The notes beneath the pieces were generated by a model that did not search any database, was not told the origin of the DNA, and saw nothing but the letters and a program-made list of their open reading frames with translations. A stretch of DNA of 54,163 nt from Prevotella sp. GTDB lineage: Bacteria; Bacteroidota; Bacteroidia; Bacteroidales; Bacteroidaceae. The DNA lies in contig JAGCDZ010000085.1 in assembly GCA_017650905.1 (NCBI GenBank), positions 1 through 54,163 of the forward strand. Reading direction: 5' to 3'. This document shows positions 41,228 through 49,491 of this stretch, in pieces. A program made the translations under genes and the position numbers. How positions within the stretch are numbered: the stretch's first letter is position 1; each line of letters opens with the position of its first letter.

Positions 41228-41669
41228 TGTCCTCGAAGTCGCCCTCGTCGGTACGGCGGTAGAGGCGCTGATTAGTAGTAGGCTTCTTTAGGGGACCTAA
41301 GTGCTTGATGAAGGGCCCGATCTTGATGTAGTCGAAGTTGTCTTTGTTAATGACGGCGGAGATGACAGTGCGCCCGCTGTACCAGGCGACGCGCATCTCG
41401 GGATATTCTTCATGGATATACTCTGCTAGGTGGTCGACGCCCCTTGGATCGTTATCGCCTCCCATGAAGGCGATGCAGGTGAGGTTAGAGCCGTATTTAC
41501 CGACGAAATCGTCAATGGCATCGGTGCTTAGCGGCAAGCCGACATCCTCCCAGAGGTAATGGCTATGACAACCCGGGCAGTGACACGGGCAATTACTGAT
41601 GTTAATCGCCAGTGTCACTTCGTCGGGTATCTCCTGGAATACTATTCCGGTATTGACGTATTTCAGCAT
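41202..41669 (-). CDS. nrdG: anaerobic ribonucleotide reductase activating enzyme
   Basis: A radical SAM protein of 155 aa with Cys27-xxx-Cys31-xx-Cys34 in 'SNCPCHCPGC' for the 4Fe-4S cluster. It makes the glycyl radical on NrdD. 'CIAFMGGDNDP' and 'VAWYSGRT' fit NrdG. It starts 6 nt after nrdD, so the two are co-transcribed. Confidence 0.92.
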   Translation of the reverse strand: MLKYVNTGIVFQEIPDEVTLAINISNCPCHCPGCHSHYLWEDVGLPLSTDAIDDFVGKYGSNLTCIAFMGGDNDPRGVDHLAEYIHEEYPEMRVAWYSGRTVISAVINKDNFDYIKIGPFIKHLGPLKKPTTNQRLYRRTDEGDFEDITARFWKK

Positions 41670-41675
41670 GACGGG

Positions 41676-43775
41676 TTAGTCTGCCATAGCGTAGTATCGG
41701 CGGGCGGCTTCCTCCTGACGGGCCTGAGAGAAGTTGCTCACGCGTTTCAGATAGCCGATGATACGCGTCATGTAATCGACGTTCTTTGAATGGCAGTGGG
41801 GGCACTCTTTCAAATAGCGCTTGTCGATATAACCGCAGTCGTTGCAGACAGTGTTGGGGATGTTGAAGGTGAAGTAGTTGCATCCTTCCTGTGCGGCTAC
41901 CTTCAGCAACTGCAGGTACTGCTGCTTGGTGAGGTGTTCCTCGAGGTTCATGTGAAGGGCTGAGCCACCGGTAAGGTGCTCGATGTAGGGTGCGCCATGC
42001 AGCTTGAACTTGTCGATGACCGACAGTGAGTCGTCCTCAACCACGTAGAAGTAGCTGTTGTAGCAATCGCGGGGTACAACGTAGCCATCCTCACGGTCCC
42101 ATTTGGCGTGTTTCACGCCGACATTCTCGGCAGGAATCATCTCGCAGTTGAACATTACGTCCTTTGTGCGATACTGCTTGTTGTACTTCTCAATGAGTCC
42201 GAGAATGCCTTGTACGAAGTGCAGATAATCGTCGTTGGGGGTAATTTTCAGCCCCATGAACTCTGCAGCTTCCACCAGTCCGTTGATACCGATGGTAAGG
42301 TACTGGCGTCCGATGTTGATATAGCCTGCATCGAACAACGGCAGCATACCATGTGCCTGCAACTCTTTGAGATTCTCGTTGTAGGCCAGTTGTACCTTAT
42401 GGCAGAGGTCGATGATAGAGCCAAGGTAATCGAGGTAGTTGAGTTCGTGGTTCACAGCAAACTGGATACAACGGTTCAGATTGATGGTGAGCACGCTCTT
42501 CGAACCAGTCGACACACCGCCGGCACCGAGGGTGTAGCTGAAGCCATTGTCGGTGATCTCATTACGCAGACGGCAGCAGGAGCTCAGCGAATCAGCGTTA
42601 TTGCTCATATAAGTGAAGAACGAATGTCCCTCGCTGTACATCTCGGCCGTGAACTCGCCCCACTCGGGATCCTTGCAATCGCCGTTCTCGTCGGTGAGCA
42701 GTGCCATCGTCTCCACGGGGAAAGTGAGCAGGGTCTTTGTGCGTTCCTTGTTGAACCACTTCATGAAGCGTTTCTGCAGCCAAGAAAGGCCATCCCAGTC
42801 GGGTTTCGAACCATCGGGGAAGTAGAAGTCGCCGAAGATGGACTCAAAGTAGTAACGGTCGTAGTAGGCAATGTTCCAGAATACGGCCTGATAGTTACGG
42901 GCTCCTGTGGGTTGGTTCAGCGTGTAGACAATCTGCTCGAAATAGTCGGTGATGACCTTGTCGATGCTTCGCTTCTTCAAACTGAGGTCAGCTTGATCGT
43001 TCGGGCGTTTCCAGTAGTCCAAACCATACTCTTTGCCGATGAAATAGTTCATGTACATCAGGAATTCCGGTGTAGCACAGGCGCCGCTGAGCATTGAGCT
43101 GACCATGAACACCATGTTTACAAAACCACCAGCAAACGACTTGAGGTTGGTGGGGGCTGTGGAGTTGCCACCAATGCTGGTGGTACCGCCGATGAGCCAG
43201 GGATACATTGTGATTGAAGCACAGTAGTTGGCCAGCGAAGTTTCATCATTTTTATAAATGAAATGGTGAGTCAGTTTGTTAATATATTCATCGGCCAATT
43301 CCTTGCCGTACATTTTTTTGATACGGTCGGTCAACAGTCGGCGGTTCAAACGGATAAAGTTTGACTTGGGCAGTTCGCCGATCAGTGTGGCGATGTTTTT
43401 GTGTTCTACGTTGGCATTGGCATCGTACTTCGAACCTGTGGCAGCATTCACCGATTCGGTGTATTCTGACAGGAACATCATCTTCTCAAGGGTGTCACGA
43501 TCCTCGGTGTGTGTCTGACGGTAGAGAATGAACGACTTAGCCACATGGTAGAAGCCTTCGCGCATCAAGGCTTCCTCCACCTGGTTTTGAATGTTTTCTA
43601 CAGTAATATCGTCGTGGATATCCAGATGACTGATGATCTTTGAGATAGTGCTGAGATCGGCTGGTTCATTCACACTATCGAATGCCTTGACGATGGCATT
43701 CATGATCTTGTCTAAAGAAAATTGGGCTTGTGACCCGTCACGTTTCGTGATTGTAAAGTTTTTAATTTCCATCAT
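41676..43775 (-). CDS. nrdD: anaerobic ribonucleoside-triphosphate reductase
   Basis: A class III enzyme of 699 aa from ATG 43775 (43772 possible). The N-terminal ATP-cone ('ITKRDGSQAQFSLDKIMNAIVKAF') senses nucleotides; the catalytic barrel follows. The C-terminal zinc site 'CNDCGYIDKRYLKECPHCHS' is next to the glycyl-radical loop 'RIIGYLKRVSNFSQARQEEAARRYY'. It supplies dNTPs without oxygen, fitting an anaerobe. Its promoter region holds duplicated boxes. Confidence 0.95.
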   Translation of the reverse strand: MMEIKNFTITKRDGSQAQFSLDKIMNAIVKAFDSVNEPADLSTISKIISHLDIHDDITVENIQNQVEEALMREGFYHVAKSFILYRQTHTEDRDTLEKMMFLSEYTESVNAATGSKYDANANVEHKNIATLIGELPKSNFIRLNRRLLTDRIKKMYGKELADEYINKLTHHFIYKNDETSLANYCASITMYPWLIGGTTSIGGNSTAPTNLKSFAGGFVNMVFMVSSMLSGACATPEFLMYMNYFIGKEYGLDYWKRPNDQADLSLKKRSIDKVITDYFEQIVYTLNQPTGARNYQAVFWNIAYYDRYYFESIFGDFYFPDGSKPDWDGLSWLQKRFMKWFNKERTKTLLTFPVETMALLTDENGDCKDPEWGEFTAEMYSEGHSFFTYMSNNADSLSSCCRLRNEITDNGFSYTLGAGGVSTGSKSVLTINLNRCIQFAVNHELNYLDYLGSIIDLCHKVQLAYNENLKELQAHGMLPLFDAGYINIGRQYLTIGINGLVEAAEFMGLKITPNDDYLHFVQGILGLIEKYNKQYRTKDVMFNCEMIPAENVGVKHAKWDREDGYVVPRDCYNSYFYVVEDDSLSVIDKFKLHGAPYIEHLTGGSALHMNLEEHLTKQQYLQLLKVAAQEGCNYFTFNIPNTVCNDCGYIDKRYLKECPHCHSKNVDYMTRIIGYLKRVSNFSQARQEEAARRYYAMAD

Positions 43776-43813
43776 ATTGTTTTTTATTATTTTAAGCTGA
43801 TTTTGCCAACGGA

Positions 43814-43896
43814 AGTTGTCCATTTTGGGAAACTTTTTCCGCTCGGTTCAAAAAAAAGTTGTCCGTTTTGGAAAACCCGAACCGAGCGCAAAGATA
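43814..43896 (-). promoter_or_regulatory. nrdD promoter with duplicated boxes and inverted repeat
   Basis: The -7 box TATCTTTG lies on the minus strand (43896-43889). AAGTTGTCC(A/G)TTTTGG occurs twice (about 43813-43828 and 43857-43872). CGCTCGGTTC (43840-43849) and GAACCGAGCG (43879-43888) form a perfect 10-bp inverted repeat next to the -7 box. The leader is ~109 nt. It may be an operator array or a leader hairpin for nrdDG control. Confidence 0.55.
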
Positions 43897-43990
43897 CAAA
43901 AATTCCCCAAAACGCCAATATTTCAAATCTAAAAAAAGTTTAAAATGCATTATTTCTTGTTTTGGCCCCGAAAAAAAATTAAAAAACTCC

Positions 43991-44029
43991 AAATAAAAAG
44001 AAAAGCCCCAGCGCTTCACAGCGTGGGGA
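43991..44029 (-). terminator. intrinsic terminator of a small minus-strand transcript
   Basis: On the minus strand, CCCCA-CGC...GCG(C)-UGGGG forms a stem closing a UGUGAA loop, followed by CUUUUCUUUUUAUUU. It lies ahead of the nrdD promoter and so ends a separate upstream transcript. Confidence 0.65.
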
Positions 44030-44036
44030 CTCCTAC

Positions 44037-44068
44037 ATTTTCATTTTCCAATTTTTAATTTTTCACCT
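44037..44068. repeat. degenerate short tandem repeat (ATTTTC / AATTTTT)
   Basis: ATTTTCATTTTCCAATTTTT, then AATTTTTCACC, within the small transcript between the sORF and its terminator. Confidence 0.4.
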
Positions 44069-44102
44069 TATAGGTCTTTTTATGAAGTGTGTTTGATTAT
44101 TA

Positions 44103-44150
44103 TTATTTAAATAGCCAATACATGTATTCCTGAATGAAATACTTCATCAT
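44103..44150 (-). CDS. candidate 15-residue small protein, aromatic-rich
   Basis: ATG 44150 to TAA 44103 reads MMKYFIQEYMYWLFK. Six of 15 residues are aromatic, with Lys at both ends, so it could form a short membrane-seeking helix. It sits inside a ~200-nt transcription unit with its own promoter (TAATTTTG at 44206-44199) and terminator (44029-43991). No other ORF fits this unit. I know no family for it. The transcript could equally be a non-coding RNA. Confidence 0.4.
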   Translation of the reverse strand: MMKYFIQEYMYWLFK

Positions 44151-44198
44151 AATTACATGGTAATGGGATCTGCTAAGTAATTTTAATCTATTCGTTTG

Positions 44199-44206
44199 CA
44201 AAATTA
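44199..44206 (-). promoter_or_regulatory. -7 box of the small transcript (TAATTTTG)
   Basis: Minus-strand TAnnTTTG followed by CAAACG; a TTTTTG stretch lies upstream at about -33 spacing. Confidence 0.5.
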
Positions 44207-44301
44207 GAACATTTTATATCAAAAAGCAAGAAATAATAGTTAAAATATTTAAATGTACAAAAAAAAAGTATGTAACCCCTCAATGAGTGGATGGAAATGA
44301 C

Positions 44302-44309
44302 TATTTTTG
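44302..44309 (+). promoter_or_regulatory. -7 box of the ribD-porUV-ispF operon (TATTTTTG), leaderless
   Basis: The motif ends 4 nt before ATG 44314, so transcription should begin at or beside the start codon. Confidence 0.55.
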
Positions 44310-44313
44310 CATC

Positions 44314-45231
44314 ATGAACGATGAAATATATATGCGACGATGCCTTCAGTTGGCCCAAAACGGACAGCAGAATGCGAAGCCCAACCCGATGGTGGGTGCA
44401 GTGATTGTGAGCAGTGATGGGCGAATTATCGGCGAGGGCTACCACGTACGTTGTGGCAAGGCCCATGCTGAGGTGAATGCCTTCGCTGCAGTTCGCCCGG
44501 AAGACGAGATATTGTTAAAGGAGGCGACTCTCTATGTGTCGCTTGAGCCTTGTTCACATTACGGTAAGACACCTCCATGTGCTGACCTGATCATCGAGAA
44601 AGGTATAAAGCGTGTGGTGGTGGGTTGTGTTGATGCCTTTGCCGAAGTGCAGGGCCGAGGTATCAAGAGGCTGCAGGAAGCAGGTATAGAGGTGAAAGTG
44701 GGTGTGCTTGAAGCCGAATGCCAGGCTTTGAACCGTTGTTTTTTCACTTATCATCGTAAGCAACGGCCTTACATTATATTAAAATGGGCGCAGACGGCTA
44801 ATGGTTTTATCGACGATGACTTCAAACCTGTGCAGATATCGAATGCTTTTACAAAAATGCTCAGTCACAAGCTGCGTTCTGAAGCCGATGCCATTCTCGT
44901 GGGTCGCATCACCGAGGAGCGTGATCATCCGCAGTTGACTGTGCGTGACTGGAAAGGCAATAGTCCCAAGCGCCTCGTGATAGACCACGCCCATCCGCTG
45001 AATATCGAGAGCCTGCATGCTCATCATATTCAGTCGCTCATCGTAGAGGGTGGGGCACAGACTTTGCGTTCTTTCTTGGTGCAAGGACTCTGGGATGAAA
45101 TCCGCGTGGAGACGAACACAACAATGACCGTAGGCGGTGGCACCCGTGCTCCTCAGATACCAGCTAATGCAGTAGTGACCAAAAGTAACAACTACGACGG
45201 TAACCAAATTATCATCTACCAAAGGAAATGA
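44314..45231 (+). CDS. ribD: bifunctional riboflavin deaminase/reductase
   Basis: A protein of 305 aa; ATG 44314 is chosen because the -7 box ends at 44309. The N-terminal deaminase has zinc ligands in 'CGKAHAEVNAF' and 'SLEPCSHYGKTPPCADLI'. The C-terminal reductase has 'ILKWAQTANGFIDDD', 'AILVGRITEERDHPQLTVRDW' and 'SLIVEGGAQTLRSFL'. It catalyses two middle steps of riboflavin synthesis. It is the first gene of a five-gene plus-strand run; its stop overlaps the next ATG (ATGA). Confidence 0.94.
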   Translation: MNDEIYMRRCLQLAQNGQQNAKPNPMVGAVIVSSDGRIIGEGYHVRCGKAHAEVNAFAAVRPEDEILLKEATLYVSLEPCSHYGKTPPCADLIIEKGIKRVVVGCVDAFAEVQGRGIKRLQEAGIEVKVGVLEAECQALNRCFFTYHRKQRPYIILKWAQTANGFIDDDFKPVQISNAFTKMLSHKLRSEADAILVGRITEERDHPQLTVRDWKGNSPKRLVIDHAHPLNIESLHAHHIQSLIVEGGAQTLRSFLVQGLWDEIRVETNTTMTVGGGTRAPQIPANAVVTKSNNYDGNQIIIYQRK

Positions 45232-45845
45232 AGATTTTTGCTATCGGCATGAACTATGCCGCCCACAATCAGGAATTGCATGGAACCCTGAAGCGCCCTG
45301 ATGAGCCTGTGATTTTCACCAAAGCCGACTCCGCCATTCTCAATCAAGGTAAGCCCTTTTTTATTCCCGACCAATGGGGACGCATCGACTATGAGACAGA
45401 AGTAGTAGTGCGTATCTGTCGATTGGGGAAGAACATCCCTGTACGCTTCGCACATCGTTACTACGATGCTGTGACCGTAGGCATCGACTTTACGGCTCGT
45501 GACCTGCAGCGAAAGGCCTCAGAAGCAGGACAGCCGTGGACCATCTGTAAGGGTTTCGACGGCTCTGCTGCCATCGGCGAATGGGTGCCGAAAGAGAAGT
45601 TCCTCGATATCCAGCGCATCCACTTCCACCTTAATATAAATAATGTGACGGTTCAGGAAGGTTGTACCTCCGATATGCTCTATAGCGTGGATGAAATCAT
45701 CGCCTACATCTCGCAGTTCTTCACCCTCAAGACGGGCGACCTGCTCTATACAGGTACACCTGCCGGCGTGGGACCTGTCCATATCGATGATCATCTCGAA
45801 GGCTGGCTCGAAGAGCGCAAAGTGCTCGAGTTTAACTGCAAGTAA
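45228..45845 (+). CDS. fumarylacetoacetate hydrolase (FAH) family protein
   Basis: A cytoplasmic protein of 205 aa. It is a short FAH domain: 'IGMNYAAHNQEL', metal-binding 'IDYETEVVVRICRLGKN', 'VGIDFTARDLQRKASEAGQPWTICKGFDGSAAIGEW', 'GDLLYTGTPAGVGPVHIDDHLEG'. Such short members include oxaloacetate tautomerase/decarboxylase and acylpyruvate hydrolases; which one cannot be said. It overlaps ribD by 4 nt and precedes porU by 24 nt. Confidence 0.9.
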   Translation: MKIFAIGMNYAAHNQELHGTLKRPDEPVIFTKADSAILNQGKPFFIPDQWGRIDYETEVVVRICRLGKNIPVRFAHRYYDAVTVGIDFTARDLQRKASEAGQPWTICKGFDGSAAIGEWVPKEKFLDIQRIHFHLNINNVTVQEGCTSDMLYSVDEIIAYISQFFTLKTGDLLYTGTPAGVGPVHIDDHLEGWLEERKVLEFNCK

Positions 45846-45869
45846 TCCCCTTTGATACAATAAAAACGT

Positions 45870-48800
45870 GTGCGTATACGTTATTATCTTGTGAATATTC
45901 GCAAGATAGGAATACTGAGCGTGCTGCTCTTGTGCTGTCTCCTGAATGTGGGAGCACAGGGTTTTATAGACCTGACCGCTGATGAGGTCAGGATTGATTC
46001 TTTGTTGCCTGTCTATTCCTGGCAGAAATCTTTAGGCCGCAACTATGCCGATTCCACCTATTTTGTAAGCATCGAATACCCAGAGTTTGAGGAGATGTCG
46101 AAGGCCGAGATGGCACGCTATCAGGCTATTAGTGGTAAGTCTTTAAAAGAATTACCTGAGATTACGCAGACCATCAGCGTCTCGCGCAAGCAGGGCATAC
46201 TTGATGTTTCGTTTGTTCCCCTTGTGTTCCGCGATGGGAAGTATCAGAAACTGGTAAGTTTTAAATTGAATGTGCAGGCAAAGGCCATCAATAGACCGCA
46301 GAGGCGTGCTGGCGATGGTGAAAGCGAACAAGGTCCGGGAACGCGTTATGCAGAGCACTCTGTGCTCAAAGAGGGCAGTTGGGCGAAGATCAGCATTCCT
46401 GAGAGCGGCATCTACCACCTCTCTGACGCACTGCTGAAAAAGGCTGGTTTTTCAAATCCTTCACGTGTAAAAATCTATGGTTATGGTGGAGCTCTGCAGC
46501 CAGAGAAGTTGACGGGTGAATACCTTGTTGCAACAGATGACCTGAAGGAAGTACCCACCCTTACCGTCGGTGGCCGTCGACTCTTCTATGGTGTGGGACC
46601 TGTGACGTGGGCAACGAAGAATGCCTCCACGCGTACGCGCAATCCTTATTCAGATAGTGGCTGTTATTTCCTGACAGAGAGTGATGGAGAGCCCTTGACC
46701 GTTGATAGCGCGGCCTTTATAGCAGCCTATTATCCTTCGAACAACGATTATCATTCGCTTTATGAGGTTGACGACTTTGCCTGGTATCATGGGGGAAGGA
46801 ACCTTTACGACAGGACTCTTTATAAGATAAACACCCCGCAGTCATACACCTTGAATTGTAATGATACGCAGGGAACACTGACCGTGGTGTTGAGCTACGA
46901 CGGCAACTTCGGGGCAGATGTGGCGGTGAATGACTCTGTGGTGGACGAGCTAAGCGTCAGCGTTTCGCTCGACTCATATACAGAGGCTGCTGCCCGCACC
47001 TGGACTTATCGTTTGGACAACTTGAAAGAGGGCGACAATACAGTGACCATCACCCAGACCAAAGGCAACAACCTGCGACTTGACTATCTGGCACTGACCT
47101 GCGACACACCAACGCCGATGCCCAGTCTTTCGAAGACGACTTTTGCAGAACCCTCGTTTGTATATCGCATAATGAATCAGGATCACCACTCTGATTCGGC
47201 AGTGGATATGGTTATCATTATTCCCACCACGCAGAAATGGTTGAGTCAGGCAGAACGTATCAAACAGTTACACGAACAGCGCGACGGTCTGACAGTGCGC
47301 ATCGTGCCTGCTGACGAACTCTATAATGAGTTTAGTAGCGGAACTCCTGATGCCACCGCTTACCGTCGATATATGAAGATGCTCTATGACCGTGCCCAGA
47401 CCGACGAGGAGATGCCCCGTTATTTGTTGCTCTTTGGCGATGGTGCCTACGACAACCGGATGCGGACATCAGAATGGAGCAACTGCAACCCTGACGACTT
47501 CCTGCTCTGCTTCGAGAGCGAAAACTCGTTCAGCCATGTTTATTGCTACGTTAGTGACGACTTTTACTGTCTGCTTGACGATGAGGAGCAAATTGAGGAG
47601 AGTACAGGCAGCAGATTGTATCTGGGCAAGCCCGATGTGGCTGTGGGACGCTTCTCCGCTCGTACGCTCGAAGAGGCAACGGTACTCGTAGACAAGACCA
47701 TTAGCTATGCCAATAATGAACAAGCGGGTGCTTGGCAGAATACCGTTTGTGTGATGGGCGATGATGGTAACAACAATTCGCACATGGCAACGGCCGATCG
47801 TGTGGCCAACCTCGTGCTGAATAACTACCTAGGCTATAACGTTCAGAAAATCTACTGGGACGCTTATACACGCACCACCACATCGACAGGAAACAGCTTC
47901 CCCGATGTGACACGTCTAATCAAACAGCAGATGGCCGATGGGGCATTGGTGATGAACTATTCCGGTCATGGCGCTGCCTATTCCCTCTCGCATGAGATGG
48001 TCTTGAAGACCCCTGACTTCGCGGAGGCTACCTCGTTGCGTCTGCCTCTATGGATCACCGCCTCATGTGACATTATGCCTTTTGATGGTCAAGAGGAAAA
48101 CATCGGTGAGACGGCGATGAATAACCAAAGAGGAGGGGCCATTGCTTTCTTCGGTACTACGCGAACGGTGTATGCCAACTATAATGAAGCGATGAACCTG
48201 ACATTCATGAAATATGTTTTAAGCACAGACGAGCAGGGACGACCGATGCCCATTGGTGAGGCTGTGCGCAGGGCGAAGTGCGATTTGGTGAATCAAGGTA
48301 GGGATACTTCACCCAACAAACTGCAATATACCCTGCTGGGTGATCCTGCCCTCGCATTGGCTACTCCGCAGATGGGCATTACCATCGACCGGATAGGTGG
48401 TCAGACAGTGGCGTCGGGTGACACCATCCGCTTAGCAGCAGGCAGTGTCATAGAAGTGACGGGTCATATCACAGGTGAACAGACGATGGCCGACAACTTC
48501 ACAGGTGTAGTGACAGCCACCATCCGTGATGCCGAGGAGACCATTACTTGCAGATTGAACAACACCACCAGCGAGGGCGCTGATACGGCTTTCGTCTATC
48601 AGGATCGTACAAAGATTCTTTATCACGGTTCCGACAGTGTGAGAAACGGACAGTTCTCGTTTACTTTCGCTGTGCCCAAGGACATTAGTTATACGGAAGG
48701 CTCAGGTCTGATGACGCTTTATGCTGTAAACAGCAGTAAAAGTTCGGAGGCTCACGGCCTCTGCGACCGTTTCGTCCTTAATGGCAGTAGTGCACTGGCT

Positions 48801-49466
48801 AACGATTCCATTGGGCCGAGCATCTATTGTTATCTGAACAGTTCGTCGTTTACGAATGGAGGTAGGGTGAATGCGACACCTTATTTTGTAGCTGAGCTTT
48901 ATGATGATAGTGGTATTAATGCTTCAGGCAGCAGTGTCGGACATGACCTGGAACTGGTAATCGATGGTGATATGTTGAAGACCTACAACTTGAATAGTTA
49001 TTTCACTTACGACTTCGGCGACTATCGCAGCGGACAGGTAAGCTTCAGCATACCGGAGTTGTCGGAAGGCAAGCATCAATTGCTGTTCAGGGCTTGGGAT
49101 GTCATGAACAACTCGTCGACAACGGAACTCTCGTTTGAGGTGGTGAAGGGAGAGCCTGGCAGCATCACTATCGACTGCAGACGGAATCCCGGCAGCAATC
49201 TCGCCACCTTCATTATCACCCATGACCGTGTGGGTACGCAACTGGATGTACAGCTTGATCTCTATGATACTTCAGGTCGTCAGATCTGGCGACATCGGGA
49301 GAGTGGGGTGGCTTCTGGCAATGTCTATACGATGGATTGGGATATGAGTATCAGTGGCGGCAGACCATTGATGACGGGTGTCTATATTTATCGCATCTCC
49401 GTCAGCAGCGAAGGTGGCAGTGAGGTGTCTCAGGCCAAGAAAATGATTATCACAGGCAATAAATAA
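45870..49466 (+). CDS. porU: T9SS sortase-like gingipain-family peptidase PorU
   Basis: A protein of 1198 aa from a GTG start (GTG 45891 is an alternative); the signal peptide ends NVGAQ. The N-terminal propeptide and beta domains precede a C25 caspase-like domain with catalytic His700 in 'VMNYSGHGAAYS' and Cys733 in 'WITASCDIMPF', 33 residues apart. PorU removes the C-terminal sorting domain of T9SS cargo and attaches the cargo to surface lipopolysaccharide. It carries its own C-terminal domain ('DLYDTSGRQIWRH...TGVYIYRISVSS'). It is followed by porV and ispF, the same order as in Porphyromonas gingivalis. Confidence 0.94.
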   Translation: MRIRYYLVNIRKIGILSVLLLCCLLNVGAQGFIDLTADEVRIDSLLPVYSWQKSLGRNYADSTYFVSIEYPEFEEMSKAEMARYQAISGKSLKELPEITQTISVSRKQGILDVSFVPLVFRDGKYQKLVSFKLNVQAKAINRPQRRAGDGESEQGPGTRYAEHSVLKEGSWAKISIPESGIYHLSDALLKKAGFSNPSRVKIYGYGGALQPEKLTGEYLVATDDLKEVPTLTVGGRRLFYGVGPVTWATKNASTRTRNPYSDSGCYFLTESDGEPLTVDSAAFIAAYYPSNNDYHSLYEVDDFAWYHGGRNLYDRTLYKINTPQSYTLNCNDTQGTLTVVLSYDGNFGADVAVNDSVVDELSVSVSLDSYTEAAARTWTYRLDNLKEGDNTVTITQTKGNNLRLDYLALTCDTPTPMPSLSKTTFAEPSFVYRIMNQDHHSDSAVDMVIIIPTTQKWLSQAERIKQLHEQRDGLTVRIVPADELYNEFSSGTPDATAYRRYMKMLYDRAQTDEEMPRYLLLFGDGAYDNRMRTSEWSNCNPDDFLLCFESENSFSHVYCYVSDDFYCLLDDEEQIEESTGSRLYLGKPDVAVGRFSARTLEEATVLVDKTISYANNEQAGAWQNTVCVMGDDGNNNSHMATADRVANLVLNNYLGYNVQKIYWDAYTRTTTSTGNSFPDVTRLIKQQMADGALVMNYSGHGAAYSLSHEMVLKTPDFAEATSLRLPLWITASCDIMPFDGQEENIGETAMNNQRGGAIAFFGTTRTVYANYNEAMNLTFMKYVLSTDEQGRPMPIGEAVRRAKCDLVNQGRDTSPNKLQYTLLGDPALALATPQMGITIDRIGGQTVASGDTIRLAAGSVIEVTGHITGEQTMADNFTGVVTATIRDAEETITCRLNNTTSEGADTAFVYQDRTKILYHGSDSVRNGQFSFTFAVPKDISYTEGSGLMTLYAVNSSKSSEAHGLCDRFVLNGSSALANDSIGPSIYCYLNSSSFTNGGRVNATPYFVAELYDDSGINASGSSVGHDLELVIDGDMLKTYNLNSYFTYDFGDYRSGQVSFSIPELSEGKHQLLFRAWDVMNNSSTTELSFEVVKGEPGSITIDCRRNPGSNLATFIITHDRVGTQLDVQLDLYDTSGRQIWRHRESGVASGNVYTMDWDMSISGGRPLMTGVYIYRISVSSEGGSEVSQAKKMIITGNK

Positions 49467-49491
49467 ATACGCGAAAACGTTATTAGATAGT

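Noticed and set aside
42108-43097. A 329-codon antisense open frame over nrdD
   Set aside because: The sense strand is unmistakably NrdD; the antisense product has no recognisable motif and is a codon-bias shadow.
44302-45231. An FMN riboswitch ahead of ribD
   Set aside because: The promoter box ends 4 nt before the start codon, leaving no leader for a riboswitch.
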